Origin: Pseudomonas lalkuanensis
GTDB taxonomy: Bacteria > Pseudomonadota > Gammaproteobacteria > Pseudomonadales > Pseudomonadaceae
NCBI RefSeq assembly: GCF_008807375.1
Contig: NZ_CP043311.1
Location: forward strand, 4,568,001-4,632,000
Direction: 5' to 3'
Length of the DNA stretch: 64,000 nt
The notes under the pieces were generated by a model, which searched no databases, was not told where the DNA came from, and saw nothing but the letters and a program-made list of their open reading frames with translations. Of this stretch, positions 33,393-41,831 are shown in pieces. The translations under genes and the position numbers were made by a program. How positions within the stretch are numbered: the first letter of the stretch is position 1; every line of letters begins with the position of its first letter.

Positions 33393-35048
33393 TTATCGTT
33401 GCTGTCCACGCCAATCCGAATGGGTCCACACCGGCACCCCGGCCGCAGGCAGGGGTGCCTGGCCCCGGATCATATCGCTGGCCTTCTCCGCGATCATCAC
33501 GGTCGGCGCATTGGTGTTGCCGCTGACGATGATCGGCATGATCGAGGCGTCCACCACTCGCAGGCCTTCCAGCCCGTGCACCCGCAGCTGTGGATCGACC
33601 ACCGCTTCCGGGTCCGACGCCGGCCCCATCTTGCAGGTGCCGCTGGCGTGGTAGCCGGTTTCGGTCACGCGCCGGGCCCAGGCGTCCAGGGCCTGGTCGC
33701 TGAGGTTCTCCGGCCCCGGTACCAGCTCCTTGCCTTTCAGTGCACGCATGGCCGGCTGCTCGATGATTTCCCGTACCAGCCGCGCGCCGGCACGCATATC
33801 GGCACGGTCCTGTTCGCTCTTCAGGTAGTTGAACTGGATGCGTGGCGACAGTCGCGGGTCGGCGCCGCGCAGGGTGACGCTGCCGAGGCTGGTGGGGCGC
33901 ATCAGGTCGATATGGATCTGGAAGGCGTGCGCCGGCACCAGATCGACACTGCCCGGTTGCACCGCTAGCGGCATGAAGGTGAGTTGCAGGTCCGGGTGCT
34001 CGACGCCCGCCCGCGAGCGAATGAAGGCGCCGGCTTCGAAATGGTTGCTGGCGGCCAGGCCATCGTGGCTGACGAACCAGCGCGCACCGATCCACCATTT
34101 GCCCGGCGCACGGGTCCAGGGGTAGATGGACACCGGCTGCTTGCACAAGTACTGCACCACGGTGTCGGGGTGATCGTTGAGGCGCCGACCGACGCCGGGC
34201 AGGTCATGCACGAGCGGCAGGCCATGGGTGCGAATTTCCTCGGCCGGGCCGACGCCCGACAGCAACAGCAATTGCGGCGAGTTGATCGCCCCGGCGGCGA
34301 GTATCACCTCGCGGCGGGCGCGGGCCTGGTGCACCTCGCCGTTCTGCTCGTACTCGATGCCGCAGGCGCGGCGTCCCTCGAAGAGAATGCGCAGGCTGAG
34401 TGCGCCGGTCGCCACCGTGACATTGCCACGTTGCAGCGCCTCGGCCAGGTAGCCACGGGCGGTGCTCCAGCGCCTGCCTTTGCGGGTGGTGCGGTCCACC
34501 GGGCCGAAGCCTTCCTGGCGGAAGCCGTTGAGGTCACGGCTCTGCCCGTAGCCCGCTTCCACGCCGGCCTGGACGAAGGCGGAACAGAGCGGCGTATCGA
34601 TATTGCCTGCGGTCACGTGCAGGTGCCCGGCGTCGCCGTGGTAGGCATTTGCGCCGTGCTCGTGGTTCTCCGCGCGGATGAAGTAGGGCAGCACTTCCTG
34701 GTAGCTCCAGCCGTGGCAGCCCTGCTCGGCCCAGTTGTCGTAGTCGCGGGCATGGCCCCGGATGTAGACCATGCCGTTGATGGACGAGGAACCACCCAGG
34801 GTTCGCCCGCGCGGCGTGCCGATGCGGCGATTGTCCAGCCAGGGCTCGGGTTCGCTGCTGTAGCTCCAGTTGTAGCGGCTGCCGCCGACGACGATGCCCA
34901 CGGCCGAAGGCATGTCGATGGTCCAGCTCTGGTCCAGCGGACCGGCTTCCAGCACCAGCACCTTCACGCCGGGCTCGGCGCCCAGGCGGTTGGCCAGCAC
35001 GCAGCCGGCCGAGCCTGCGCCGACGATCAGGTAATCGAACTCGGACAT
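33393..35048 (-). CDS. GMC-family oxidoreductase (choline dehydrogenase-like)
   Basis: 551 aa. FAD-binding GAGSAG at residues 10-15, GMC signature 1 GRTLGGSSSINGMVYIRG, signature 2 GAINSPQLLLLSGVGP, and the C-terminal active-site His in TGYHASGTCKMG with the paired Asn region VSGNTNAPT. It oxidises an alcohol to an aldehyde; BetA-like choline dehydrogenases are the closest recognised type, though many GMC enzymes act on other alcohols. Located 22 bp after the Rieske oxygenase and 25 bp before the GlxA-like regulator; the aldehyde product could feed the dehydrogenase at 29622. Confidence 0.9.
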   Translation of the reverse strand: MSEFDYLIVGAGSAGCVLANRLGAEPGVKVLVLEAGPLDQSWTIDMPSAVGIVVGGSRYNWSYSSEPEPWLDNRRIGTPRGRTLGGSSSINGMVYIRGHARDYDNWAEQGCHGWSYQEVLPYFIRAENHEHGANAYHGDAGHLHVTAGNIDTPLCSAFVQAGVEAGYGQSRDLNGFRQEGFGPVDRTTRKGRRWSTARGYLAEALQRGNVTVATGALSLRILFEGRRACGIEYEQNGEVHQARARREVILAAGAINSPQLLLLSGVGPAEEIRTHGLPLVHDLPGVGRRLNDHPDTVVQYLCKQPVSIYPWTRAPGKWWIGARWFVSHDGLAASNHFEAGAFIRSRAGVEHPDLQLTFMPLAVQPGSVDLVPAHAFQIHIDLMRPTSLGSVTLRGADPRLSPRIQFNYLKSEQDRADMRAGARLVREIIEQPAMRALKGKELVPGPENLSDQALDAWARRVTETGYHASGTCKMGPASDPEAVVDPQLRVHGLEGLRVVDASIMPIIVSGNTNAPTVMIAEKASDMIRGQAPLPAAGVPVWTHSDWRGQQR

Positions 35049-35070
35049 GGCGCGTCCTCCGGAAGCGGGC

Positions 35071-36240
35071 TCAGGCCCGCTCCTCGCCGTGGATGCCCTG
35101 GAACACCAGGCGATGGAAGTGATGCACCAGGTGCTCGCTCTCGTTGCTGCGCTGGGCGTCGATCATGTAGCGGCCCTGGTCGTAGCCGAGGGAATGCAGG
35201 CCCTTCTGCACGGTGATGTTGAGCTCGATGTCTTCCGGCCCCAGCTCTTCGTTCATCCAGCGCATGCAGGCCTTGCTGACTTCCGCCGTCTCCTCGTTCG
35301 AGCTGTAGTAGCCGAAGCGCAGCAGGGAGCGCTCGGCATCCAGCGGAATCATGATGAAGGTGCCGAGGAACTCGGAGAACGGGAAGGTGTAGAAGGTGTT
35401 GTTCGGCCACATGCCGATGTTGAAAAAGCACTCGTGCGGGTTCAGGTCTTCCCGCAGCTTCACCCCGTAGGCTTCGCCGGCCTGGAGGTTGGCCGGGGCG
35501 ATGTAGGTCCACCAGTTGTCGCGCCTGGTCAGGCGGTAGCCCTTGAAGTCGATCAGCTTGGCCAGGTCGATGTGGCAGGGACCGGACAGCTTGAAGTGAT
35601 AGCCCTCGATGGAGTTGTCCATGATCACCTTCCAGTTGGCCGGCACGATCACGTCCTGCTCCTCGATCAGGCGCATGCGGTCCAGGTCGGGGAAGACCCG
35701 GTGCATCTCCTCGTCGGCGCCGGGGAACAGCTCGGCCAGGGACGGCGCCTTGGGATCGAGGTTGAAGTAGATGAAGCCACCCAGTTCCTCCACCCGCACC
35801 TGCGGGATATTGAACTGCTGCAGCTCGAAGTCCTTCATGCGCTCGCAACGGGGGGCACTGCGCAGGCTGCCGTCCATCTCGTAGCACCAGGAATGGTAGG
35901 CGCAGCGCACCACGCCGCCGGTGGTGCCGCGACGGCCTTCCAGCAGGCGGTTGCCACGGTGCTGGCAGACGTTGTGGAAGGCTCGGATCTCGCCCTTCAT
36001 GCCGCGCGCCACCACCACGCTCTGGTCGAACAGGTCCACCACCACGTACTGGCCCGGCTCGCGGAACTCACTCTTGTGCCCGGCCACATGCCAGGCGTGC
36101 ATGAAAATGCGGTCGCGTTCGGCCTTGAACAGGCTCTCCTCGAAGAAGTAGCGCGACGGCAGGGTAAAGGCGGTTTCGGGGTCCTGTTCGGCCCAGCCTT
36201 CGATGGAGGTTTGCAGCTTGATGGCTTCGACGGATTGCAT
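35071..36240 (-). CDS. Rieske non-heme iron oxygenase, alpha subunit (GbcA/CntA-like)
   Basis: 389 aa; start MQSVEAIKLQ behind GGGAGGAG. Rieske cluster ligands are Cys92, His94, Cys113 and His116 (CQHRG...CAYHSW). The mononuclear iron site has His215 and His223 in NSIEGYHFKLSGPCHIDL, with Glu212 at the position used as electron bridge in carnitine monooxygenase. The family includes choline monooxygenase, GbcA and CntA, which attack quaternary amines. A partner reductase is not encoded nearby. Predicted first gene of a Rieske-GMC-GlxA unit; the binding-protein remnant at 36517 diverges from it. Confidence 0.88.
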   Translation of the reverse strand: MQSVEAIKLQTSIEGWAEQDPETAFTLPSRYFFEESLFKAERDRIFMHAWHVAGHKSEFREPGQYVVVDLFDQSVVVARGMKGEIRAFHNVCQHRGNRLLEGRRGTTGGVVRCAYHSWCYEMDGSLRSAPRCERMKDFELQQFNIPQVRVEELGGFIYFNLDPKAPSLAELFPGADEEMHRVFPDLDRMRLIEEQDVIVPANWKVIMDNSIEGYHFKLSGPCHIDLAKLIDFKGYRLTRRDNWWTYIAPANLQAGEAYGVKLREDLNPHECFFNIGMWPNNTFYTFPFSEFLGTFIMIPLDAERSLLRFGYYSSNEETAEVSKACMRWMNEELGPEDIELNITVQKGLHSLGYDQGRYMIDAQRSNESEHLVHHFHRLVFQGIHGEERA

Positions 36241-36516
36241 GATCGGTACTCCTCCCAGGTGGTGTTCGTGCGGCTCGGCGGCCTGCTTCGGGAGCCAATC
36301 TAGGGGAGCGAAAATGGGCGGAATTGACGTCAAGCGACGAGTTGCCAGCGCAAAAGATCAACACCCTCCCCCGCCGTTCCTGGCTGCGGCAGAAGATGTC
36401 GTTTCCTATCAAGTGGCCGGTTCAGCCCTCCCTATGCTCGGGCAGGCGAAGGGGCCCGAAGAGCCCCGCAGCATCCCGCTGACTTCTGCCATCGCCGCCC
36501 GATAGGAGCGTCAACC

Positions 36517-36870
36517 ATGTCGAAGAACGTCCTGTGCCTGCTCGCTGCATCCCTGTTCACCAGCTACTCGCTGACCACGCCAGCGGCCGAGCCCGCCAGT
36601 TGCCAGACCGTGCGCATGGCGGAGGTCGGCTGGGCCGATATCTCCGCCACCACGGGCCTGGCCAGCACCCTGCTGAAGAACCTGGAGTTCAGCCTGGCCA
36701 TGGAGAACCAGATCATGGGCGCCATTCTCGATGACAAGGAACAACCCGAAGCGGCTGCAAAAGCCTGGCTGAAAGCCAATCCAGAGGTGCTGGAGCAGTG
36801 GCTGGCGGGAGTGACGACCTATGACGGGGCGCAGGCGCTGCCGGCGGTGAGAGGAAGCCTGGGGCTGTAG
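36517..36870 (+). pseudogene. Internally deleted choline/betaine-binding protein (CbcX/ChoX type)
   Basis: 117 aa, against about 310 in the family. A signal peptide (LCLLAASLFTSYSLTTPAAE) leads into ASCQTVRMAEVGWADISATT, the mature N-terminus of quaternary-amine ABC binding proteins. After LASTLLKNL the sequence jumps to EFSLAMENQIMGAILDD and runs to the normal family C-terminus WLAGVTTYDG...LPAVRGSLGL. Roughly 190-200 central residues are missing, in frame, at a place where both flanks would encode LLKxL. The ligand-binding core is lost, so transport is impossible, yet RBS, signal peptide and stop remain. I call it a remnant; a residual function cannot be excluded. Confidence 0.8.
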
Positions 36871-36966
36871 GCATGACGCTCGCGGCAATCGCGTAGGGTG
36901 CGCTGCTCGCACCGCCTCGGCGTGCGCAGCCCGGTCCCGAAAAGAATGAATGGGTTCCCGTTGGCG

Positions 36967-37788
36967 TCAGCGCTTGAGGAAGCCTTTCAACAGCTCGCCC
37001 ACCCGCTCGCCCAGTTCCTGGTTGGCCGAGAGCTGCAGGCCACGCGCCAGTTCGCTGTCCACCACCTGTTCCACCAGCGGACGCAGCGCCAGCAGCTGGC
37101 GATTGAGGTCATCCAGCTCACTGACATGGGGCAGGCTGCCGGACAGCAGCGGGTTGACCAGGTGCTCGACGATCATCCGCACGATGCCGGCGGACACCGG
37201 CTCCACCTGGCGGCGGATGGCGACGAACTGGGCCAGCAGCACGTCCAGCGGAATCCCGGAGCGGTAGAGCTGAACCCCGGCGCTGAACACGCGCGGATTG
37301 AGCACCCGCAGGTGGTCGCCGGCGAACTCGATCAGGCCCAGTTCGCGGGCGAGGTCCATATTGTCGTCGGTGAGATCGGCGCCAAACAGTGCCTGTACTT
37401 CGTCGAAGCCCAGGCGAGTGGGTTCCACCAGGTTCCAGGCGCCGACGATGGCCTGCTCCAACCCCAGCACGTGAGCCAGGTCCCGGCCCTGTTCCCAGGC
37501 GTCCAGCAGTTCGCGGATGCTGGCGATGCTGTAGCCGCGCTCCAGCAACTGGCCGATCAGCCGTAGCCGCGCGAGGTGCTCGCCATTGTAGATGCCGACC
37601 CTTCCGCGCCGCTCCGGTGGCGGCAGCAGGCCGCGATCCTGATAGGCGCGCAGGTTGCGTACCGTGGTGCCGGCCTCAAGGGCCAGTTCGTCCACCGTGT
37701 ATTCGGCGTCCGGCACCGCCGGCGGTTCGGCGGCCTGGTTGAGGAGCCTGCTGAGAAAGGAGGGGACATTTTTCATGGGCCGGATCAT
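36967..37788 (-). CDS. MerR-family transcriptional regulator
   Basis: 273 aa from the ATG (MIRPMKNV) behind AGGGGCGG; a start four codons later is possible. The MerR HTH is at about residues 28-98 (YTVDELALEAGTTVRNLRAY, QDRGLLPPPERRGRVGIYN). The 170-residue C-terminal effector region is longer than in metal-sensing MerR proteins and has no cysteine cluster, suggesting an organic or lipid-like ligand. It diverges from the M24-EphD-PF10118 operon; the 249-bp spacer holds a GTGAC-N16-GTCAC dyad next to the operon start. Confidence 0.9.
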   Translation of the reverse strand: MIRPMKNVPSFLSRLLNQAAEPPAVPDAEYTVDELALEAGTTVRNLRAYQDRGLLPPPERRGRVGIYNGEHLARLRLIGQLLERGYSIASIRELLDAWEQGRDLAHVLGLEQAIVGAWNLVEPTRLGFDEVQALFGADLTDDNMDLARELGLIEFAGDHLRVLNPRVFSAGVQLYRSGIPLDVLLAQFVAIRRQVEPVSAGIVRMIVEHLVNPLLSGSLPHVSELDDLNRQLLALRPLVEQVVDSELARGLQLSANQELGERVGELLKGFLKR

Positions 37789-37996
37789 ATCGCCGCCCCT
37801 CTTCCGCCAACAACAGCCTCCGGATTGGCCCAACCATTGGCTGGACTTGTCATGGGACAGCATTCGCGGCGATGGAAAAACGCCGTCGCAGGCGCTCTAT
37901 TTCAAGCCCTGCAACCATTCGGTAACGCGGTAACAGCGGTAGCTCCAAGCACCGGCAAGCTATGGCCAGGGCCGGAATTCCTGTTCAAGAATGACC

Positions 37997-38022
37997 GTGA
38001 CATTGACTGATGTAACAGTCAC
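37997..38022. promoter_or_regulatory. GTGAC-N16-GTCAC dyad before the M24-ephD operon
   Basis: Inverted GTGAC/GTCAC half-sites 16 bp apart, ending 15 bp before the M24 start codon. A candidate operator for the divergent MerR regulator, although it lies closer to the start codon than is usual for MerR-activated promoters. Confidence 0.35.
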
Positions 38023-38037
38023 GACACGGAGACTCCC

Positions 38038-38904
38038 ATGCCCGCCCCTGCCCTCAGCGCCCAAGACCTTTCCGAGTTCCGCAATGTGCAGCAACTGGCC
38101 TACCGCTGCGCACAAGCCATCGCCGCCGAACTGAAACCCGGCATCAGCGAAAAGGAAGCCGCCGCCCTGATGAAGACCTGGTTGCAGGATCACGGTGTGC
38201 GCGACTGGTTCCACCAGCCCTTCGCCTGGTTCGGTCCACGCACCGCCTTCAAGGGCTTCGACGGATTGCGCCACCTGGGCGGCTTCAACCTGGCCTTCTA
38301 CCCCGGCAAGCAGCGACTGGAGGAAGGCATGCCGTTCATCCTCGACTGCGCGCCTACCCTGGGCGCCTACACGGCGGATATCGGCTACTCCGGTGCCCTG
38401 GGCAGCAACCTCGTCGTCGAGCGCCTGATGGACGACCTGATGGAGCATCGCCAGCTGATCCTCGACCTCGTGCAGCAGCGCCAGCCGCTGGCCCGGGTCA
38501 GTCAGGCGGTGGACAGCCTCTGCGCCCGCCAGGGCACCCTGCCCCGGCACAAGGCCTATCCGTTCGAGGTGCTGGCCCACCGGGTGGAGAAGCTCGGCGA
38601 GCGCAAGCAGGGCCTGTCCATCGCCCGCTTCGGCGTGCGCAACATCTACACCCTGACCCGCAACGCGCTGATCACCGGCCGCCGCGAAGGCTGGTCGCCC
38701 CTGTGGTCGAGCAACAGCCGTTCGGAACATCCGCCAACACCCGGCCTCTGGGCGGTGGAACCGCACCTGGGCTTCCGTGGCGTCGGCGCCAAGTTCGAAG
38801 AACTTCTGGTGGTGACCGGGGACAGCGCCTTCTGGCTGGATGACGACCTGCCCCACGTGCGCCGCTGGCAGGCCCGCCAGCAGGGCAAGCAGGTGGCCGC
38901 ATGA
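38038..38904 (+). CDS. M24-family (aminopeptidase P/creatinase-like) metallohydrolase
   Basis: 288 aa, pita-bread fold only, without the N-terminal creatinase domain. Putative metal ligands: Asp in FILDCAP, Asp in YTADIGYSG, a His in the GVRN/HRVEKLG region, Glu in AVEPHLGFRG and Glu in GAKFEELLVV. Whether it cleaves peptides or another amide-like bond is unknown. First gene of a three-gene operon; its stop overlaps the start of the EphD-like fusion (ATGA). Regulated presumably by the divergent MerR protein. Confidence 0.8.
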   Translation: MPAPALSAQDLSEFRNVQQLAYRCAQAIAAELKPGISEKEAAALMKTWLQDHGVRDWFHQPFAWFGPRTAFKGFDGLRHLGGFNLAFYPGKQRLEEGMPFILDCAPTLGAYTADIGYSGALGSNLVVERLMDDLMEHRQLILDLVQQRQPLARVSQAVDSLCARQGTLPRHKAYPFEVLAHRVEKLGERKQGLSIARFGVRNIYTLTRNALITGRREGWSPLWSSNSRSEHPPTPGLWAVEPHLGFRGVGAKFEELLVVTGDSAFWLDDDLPHVRRWQARQQGKQVAA

Positions 38905-40664
38905 ACGCGCCGCTGATGCTGGAACCCCAGCGCTTCGCCGTGAAGGGCGATGGCGTCGAACTGGCCGCCTACCGCTGGGGCAACGCCGCCGGCCCGACCC
39001 TGCTGCTGGTCCACGGCTATCCCGATAACCACGAGGTCTGGTTGCCGCTGATCCGCGAGCTGGCCGCCGACTGCCAGATCATCGCCTACGACGTACGTGG
39101 CGCCGGCGCCTCGGACATTCCGCGCAAGACCGGCAACTACCGGCTGGAGAAGCTGGCCAATGACCTGGAAGCGGTGATCAAGGCTGTCAGCCCCGATCGC
39201 CCGGTGCACCTGGTGGCCCACGACTGGGGCTCGATCCAGTCCTGGGAAGCGGTGACCGAACCCCGCATCCAGCCGCTGCTGGCCTCCTACACCACGATTT
39301 CCGGCCCCTGCCTCGATCATGTCGGCCACTGGATGCGCGCCCGCCTGAAGGAGAAGCGCCCGCGTGCGTTCGGCCAGGTCATCGGGCAACTGGTCAGTTC
39401 CTGGTACATCGGCTTCTTCCATACCCCACTGGTGCCTGAGCTGCTCTGGCGCGCCGGGCTGGCCCGCGCCTGGCCGACCCTGCTGCGGCGGCTGGAAGGC
39501 GTCCGCGAATCACGGCCCAATCCGACCCAGGCGTCCGATGGCCACCACGGGGTCAAGCTCTACCGCGCCAACTTCATCACCAGCCTGTTCCGCCCGCGCC
39601 AGCGCCCGACCGAGGTGCCGGTGCAACTGATCGTGCCCACCCGCGACCGCTTCGTCCGTCCGCAGCTGTTCCAGGATCTCGATCGCTGGGTACCGCGCCT
39701 GTGGCGCCGAGAGGTGGCCGCCGGCCACTGGCAACTGATGGCCGATCCGAGCCGCCTGGCCGGCTGGATCCGCGAGTTCGTCGATCACCTGGAAGGAGGC
39801 GACGCCAGCCGCGCCCTGCAACTGGCCAAGGTACGCCCCGGCAGTGGCAGCTTCGCCGGCAAGCTCGTACTGGTGACCGGTGCCGGCGGCGGTATCGGCC
39901 GCGCCACGCTGCTGGAATTCGCCGAGCGCGGCGCTAGCGTGCTGGCCGCCGATATCGACCTGGCCGCCGCCGAGCGCAGCGCGGAGCTGGCCAGGGCCCT
40001 GGGCGCCGAAGCCTGGGCCAGGCGGCTGGACGTCAGCGACAGCGCACAGATGGAGACCTTCGCCGCCTGGGTGCGGGACGCGTTCGGCAGCCCGGACCTG
40101 GTGGTCAACAACGCCGGCATCGGCATGGCCGGCGCCATGCTCGACACCCGCCCAGAGGATTGGGAACGCCTGCTGCGGGTCAACCTGTGGAGCGTGATCG
40201 ACGGCTGCCGGCTGTTTGCCCGGCAGATGCTGGAGGCCGGCAAGGGCGGGCATATCGTCAACGTCGCCTCGGCGGCCGCCTTCGTGCCCTCGCGCAACTA
40301 CGCCGCCTATGCCACCAGCAAGGCCGCGGTGCTGATGCTCAGCGAATGCCTGCGAGCCGAACTGGCCGGCAAGGGCATCGGTGTTACCGCGATCTGCCCG
40401 GGGCTGGTCAATACCGGAATCATCCAGGCCACCCGCTTCAACGGCCTGGACGGGGAAGCCGAAGCCAGGCGCAAGGCCAAGGTGCAGCGCCTCTACCAGC
40501 GCCGCAACCTCACCGCCGAAACCGTCGCCACCCGCATCGCCGATGCGGTGGAGCGCAACAAGCCGGTGCAGGCCGTGGGGAGCGAGGCCCATCTCAGCGT
40601 TGCCCAATGGCGCTTCGCCCCCTGGCTGTCGCGCCTGTTGGCGCGCCTCAACCTGTCTGCCTGA
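38901..40664 (+). CDS. EphD-like fusion: alpha/beta hydrolase + short-chain dehydrogenase
   Basis: 587 aa. Residues 1-300 are an epoxide hydrolase-like alpha/beta hydrolase: HGYPDNHEVW oxyanion region, nucleophile elbow HDWGS (Asp nucleophile as in epoxide hydrolases), catalytic His in AGHWQLM. Residues about 315-587 are a classical SDR: VTGAGGGIGRAT, NNAGIGMAG, Ser and Tyr/Lys in NVASAAAF and YATSKAA. The same order and length occur in mycobacterial EphD, where the two activities are thought to act on lipid substrates. Middle gene of the M24 operon, start overlapping the preceding stop. Confidence 0.85.
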   Translation: MNAPLMLEPQRFAVKGDGVELAAYRWGNAAGPTLLLVHGYPDNHEVWLPLIRELAADCQIIAYDVRGAGASDIPRKTGNYRLEKLANDLEAVIKAVSPDRPVHLVAHDWGSIQSWEAVTEPRIQPLLASYTTISGPCLDHVGHWMRARLKEKRPRAFGQVIGQLVSSWYIGFFHTPLVPELLWRAGLARAWPTLLRRLEGVRESRPNPTQASDGHHGVKLYRANFITSLFRPRQRPTEVPVQLIVPTRDRFVRPQLFQDLDRWVPRLWRREVAAGHWQLMADPSRLAGWIREFVDHLEGGDASRALQLAKVRPGSGSFAGKLVLVTGAGGGIGRATLLEFAERGASVLAADIDLAAAERSAELARALGAEAWARRLDVSDSAQMETFAAWVRDAFGSPDLVVNNAGIGMAGAMLDTRPEDWERLLRVNLWSVIDGCRLFARQMLEAGKGGHIVNVASAAAFVPSRNYAAYATSKAAVLMLSECLRAELAGKGIGVTAICPGLVNTGIIQATRFNGLDGEAEARRKAKVQRLYQRRNLTAETVATRIADAVERNKPVQAVGSEAHLSVAQWRFAPWLSRLLARLNLSA

Positions 40665-40674
40665 GGACCTGTCC

Positions 40675-41559
40675 ATGAGCCAAGAGCATCACCGCCTCGA
40701 ACAGCGCAAGGTGCGCTTCGACTTCGCCGACACGCCGCTGCACTGGGTGCCCGGCGAGCCGGAGGCTTCGCACATCATGAACACCCTGCACCTGATCCTG
40801 CCGGCCGGGGAATTCTGGTTCTGCCGGGTCTACAACAAGGCCCTGCCGCTGATCACCGACGAGCAGTTGCGCGAGGATGTGCGCGGTTTCGTGCGCCAGG
40901 AAGCCCAGCACGCCCGAGCCCACGACAGCGCGCTCACCCCCTACCTGGAACGCCACGGCATCGACCCGACGCCCTTCACCAGGGGCATCTACTGGCTGTT
41001 CGAGAAGGTGCTGTGCGACTACCCCCTGGGAGAAAACGCCTTCACCCGCTGGCTGCAGCCCTGGTGGCTGCGCCAGCGGGTTGGCCTGATCGCCGCGGTG
41101 GAACATTTCACCTGCGTGCTGGGCAACTGGATCATCACGACCCGCAGCCTGGACGACGCCGACCCGGTGATGCTCGACCTGCTGCGCTGGCACGGTGCCG
41201 AGGAGGTGGAACACCGCTGCGTGGCCCACGACCTGCACGTGCACCTGAAAGGCAACCTGCTGATGCGCTGGTTCTACATGCTGGTGGCCAGCGGTGCGCT
41301 GATCTTCCTGTTCAGCCAGTCCATGCGCACGCTGATGCGCCAGGACCCGTCCACCCGCTACCACCGGGGCTTCCTCCGCCTCTGGCACGCCCTGGGCAAG
41401 CGCGACATGCTGCCGCCCATGGGCAGCATCGGCGTGGCGGTGCTGCGCTACTTCCGGCCGGGCTTCCATCCCCGCACCGAAGGCGACCTGCGGGTGGCGC
41501 TGGATTACCTGGCAAGCTCCCCTGCCGCGCAGCGGGCTGCGGCGGAGGCGGCGGGTTGA
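40675..41559 (+). CDS. Predicted metal-dependent hydrolase, PF10118 family
   Basis: 294 aa; ATG 10 bp after the EphD stop, with TGAGGACCTGTCC upstream. Conserved Glu/His clusters typical of the family are visible: FVRQEAQHARAH, AAVEHFTCVLG and WHGAEEVEHRCVAHD, a di-iron-like ExxH arrangement. A hydrophobic segment (LMRWFYMLVASGALIFLFSQ) suggests membrane association. Activity unknown; di-metal oxygenase or hydrolase chemistry on a lipid would suit its EphD-like neighbour. Last gene of the operon. Confidence 0.75.
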   Translation: MSQEHHRLEQRKVRFDFADTPLHWVPGEPEASHIMNTLHLILPAGEFWFCRVYNKALPLITDEQLREDVRGFVRQEAQHARAHDSALTPYLERHGIDPTPFTRGIYWLFEKVLCDYPLGENAFTRWLQPWWLRQRVGLIAAVEHFTCVLGNWIITTRSLDDADPVMLDLLRWHGAEEVEHRCVAHDLHVHLKGNLLMRWFYMLVASGALIFLFSQSMRTLMRQDPSTRYHRGFLRLWHALGKRDMLPPMGSIGVAVLRYFRPGFHPRTEGDLRVALDYLASSPAAQRAAAEAAG

Positions 41560-41695
41560 AGTTGGTGGGATGAATTTGTGCGCGATGGGGAGGGAGGTGT
41601 GGCCGAGAAGTCCGCCCTCTTCTACCCCGGCCGCCGCTCTGCGCCCCAGAGGGAGAGTGAGCCGTCCGTACCGGCGTTAGCCTGGGCACTTCCCG

Positions 41696-41825
41696 GTAGG
41701 AGCGAATTCATTCGCGAAATGGCAGAGCACCGAGCCAGCCGGTGGCTGGCCCTCACCCCCCGGCCCACCCCCGGCACAATCCCGAACGGGCGAATTCATT
41801 CGCCAGGCAGGCCGCAGGCCTGTCC
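41696..41825. repeat. REP-like elements
   Basis: GTAGGAGCGAATTCATTCGC at 41696 and GGGCGAATTCATTCGCCAGG at 41788, then the hairpin CAGGCCGCAGGCCTG. They occupy the convergent 272-bp gap between the PF10118 gene and rmuC; no gene is seen in this gap. Confidence 0.75.
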
Positions 41826-41831
41826 CATGAC

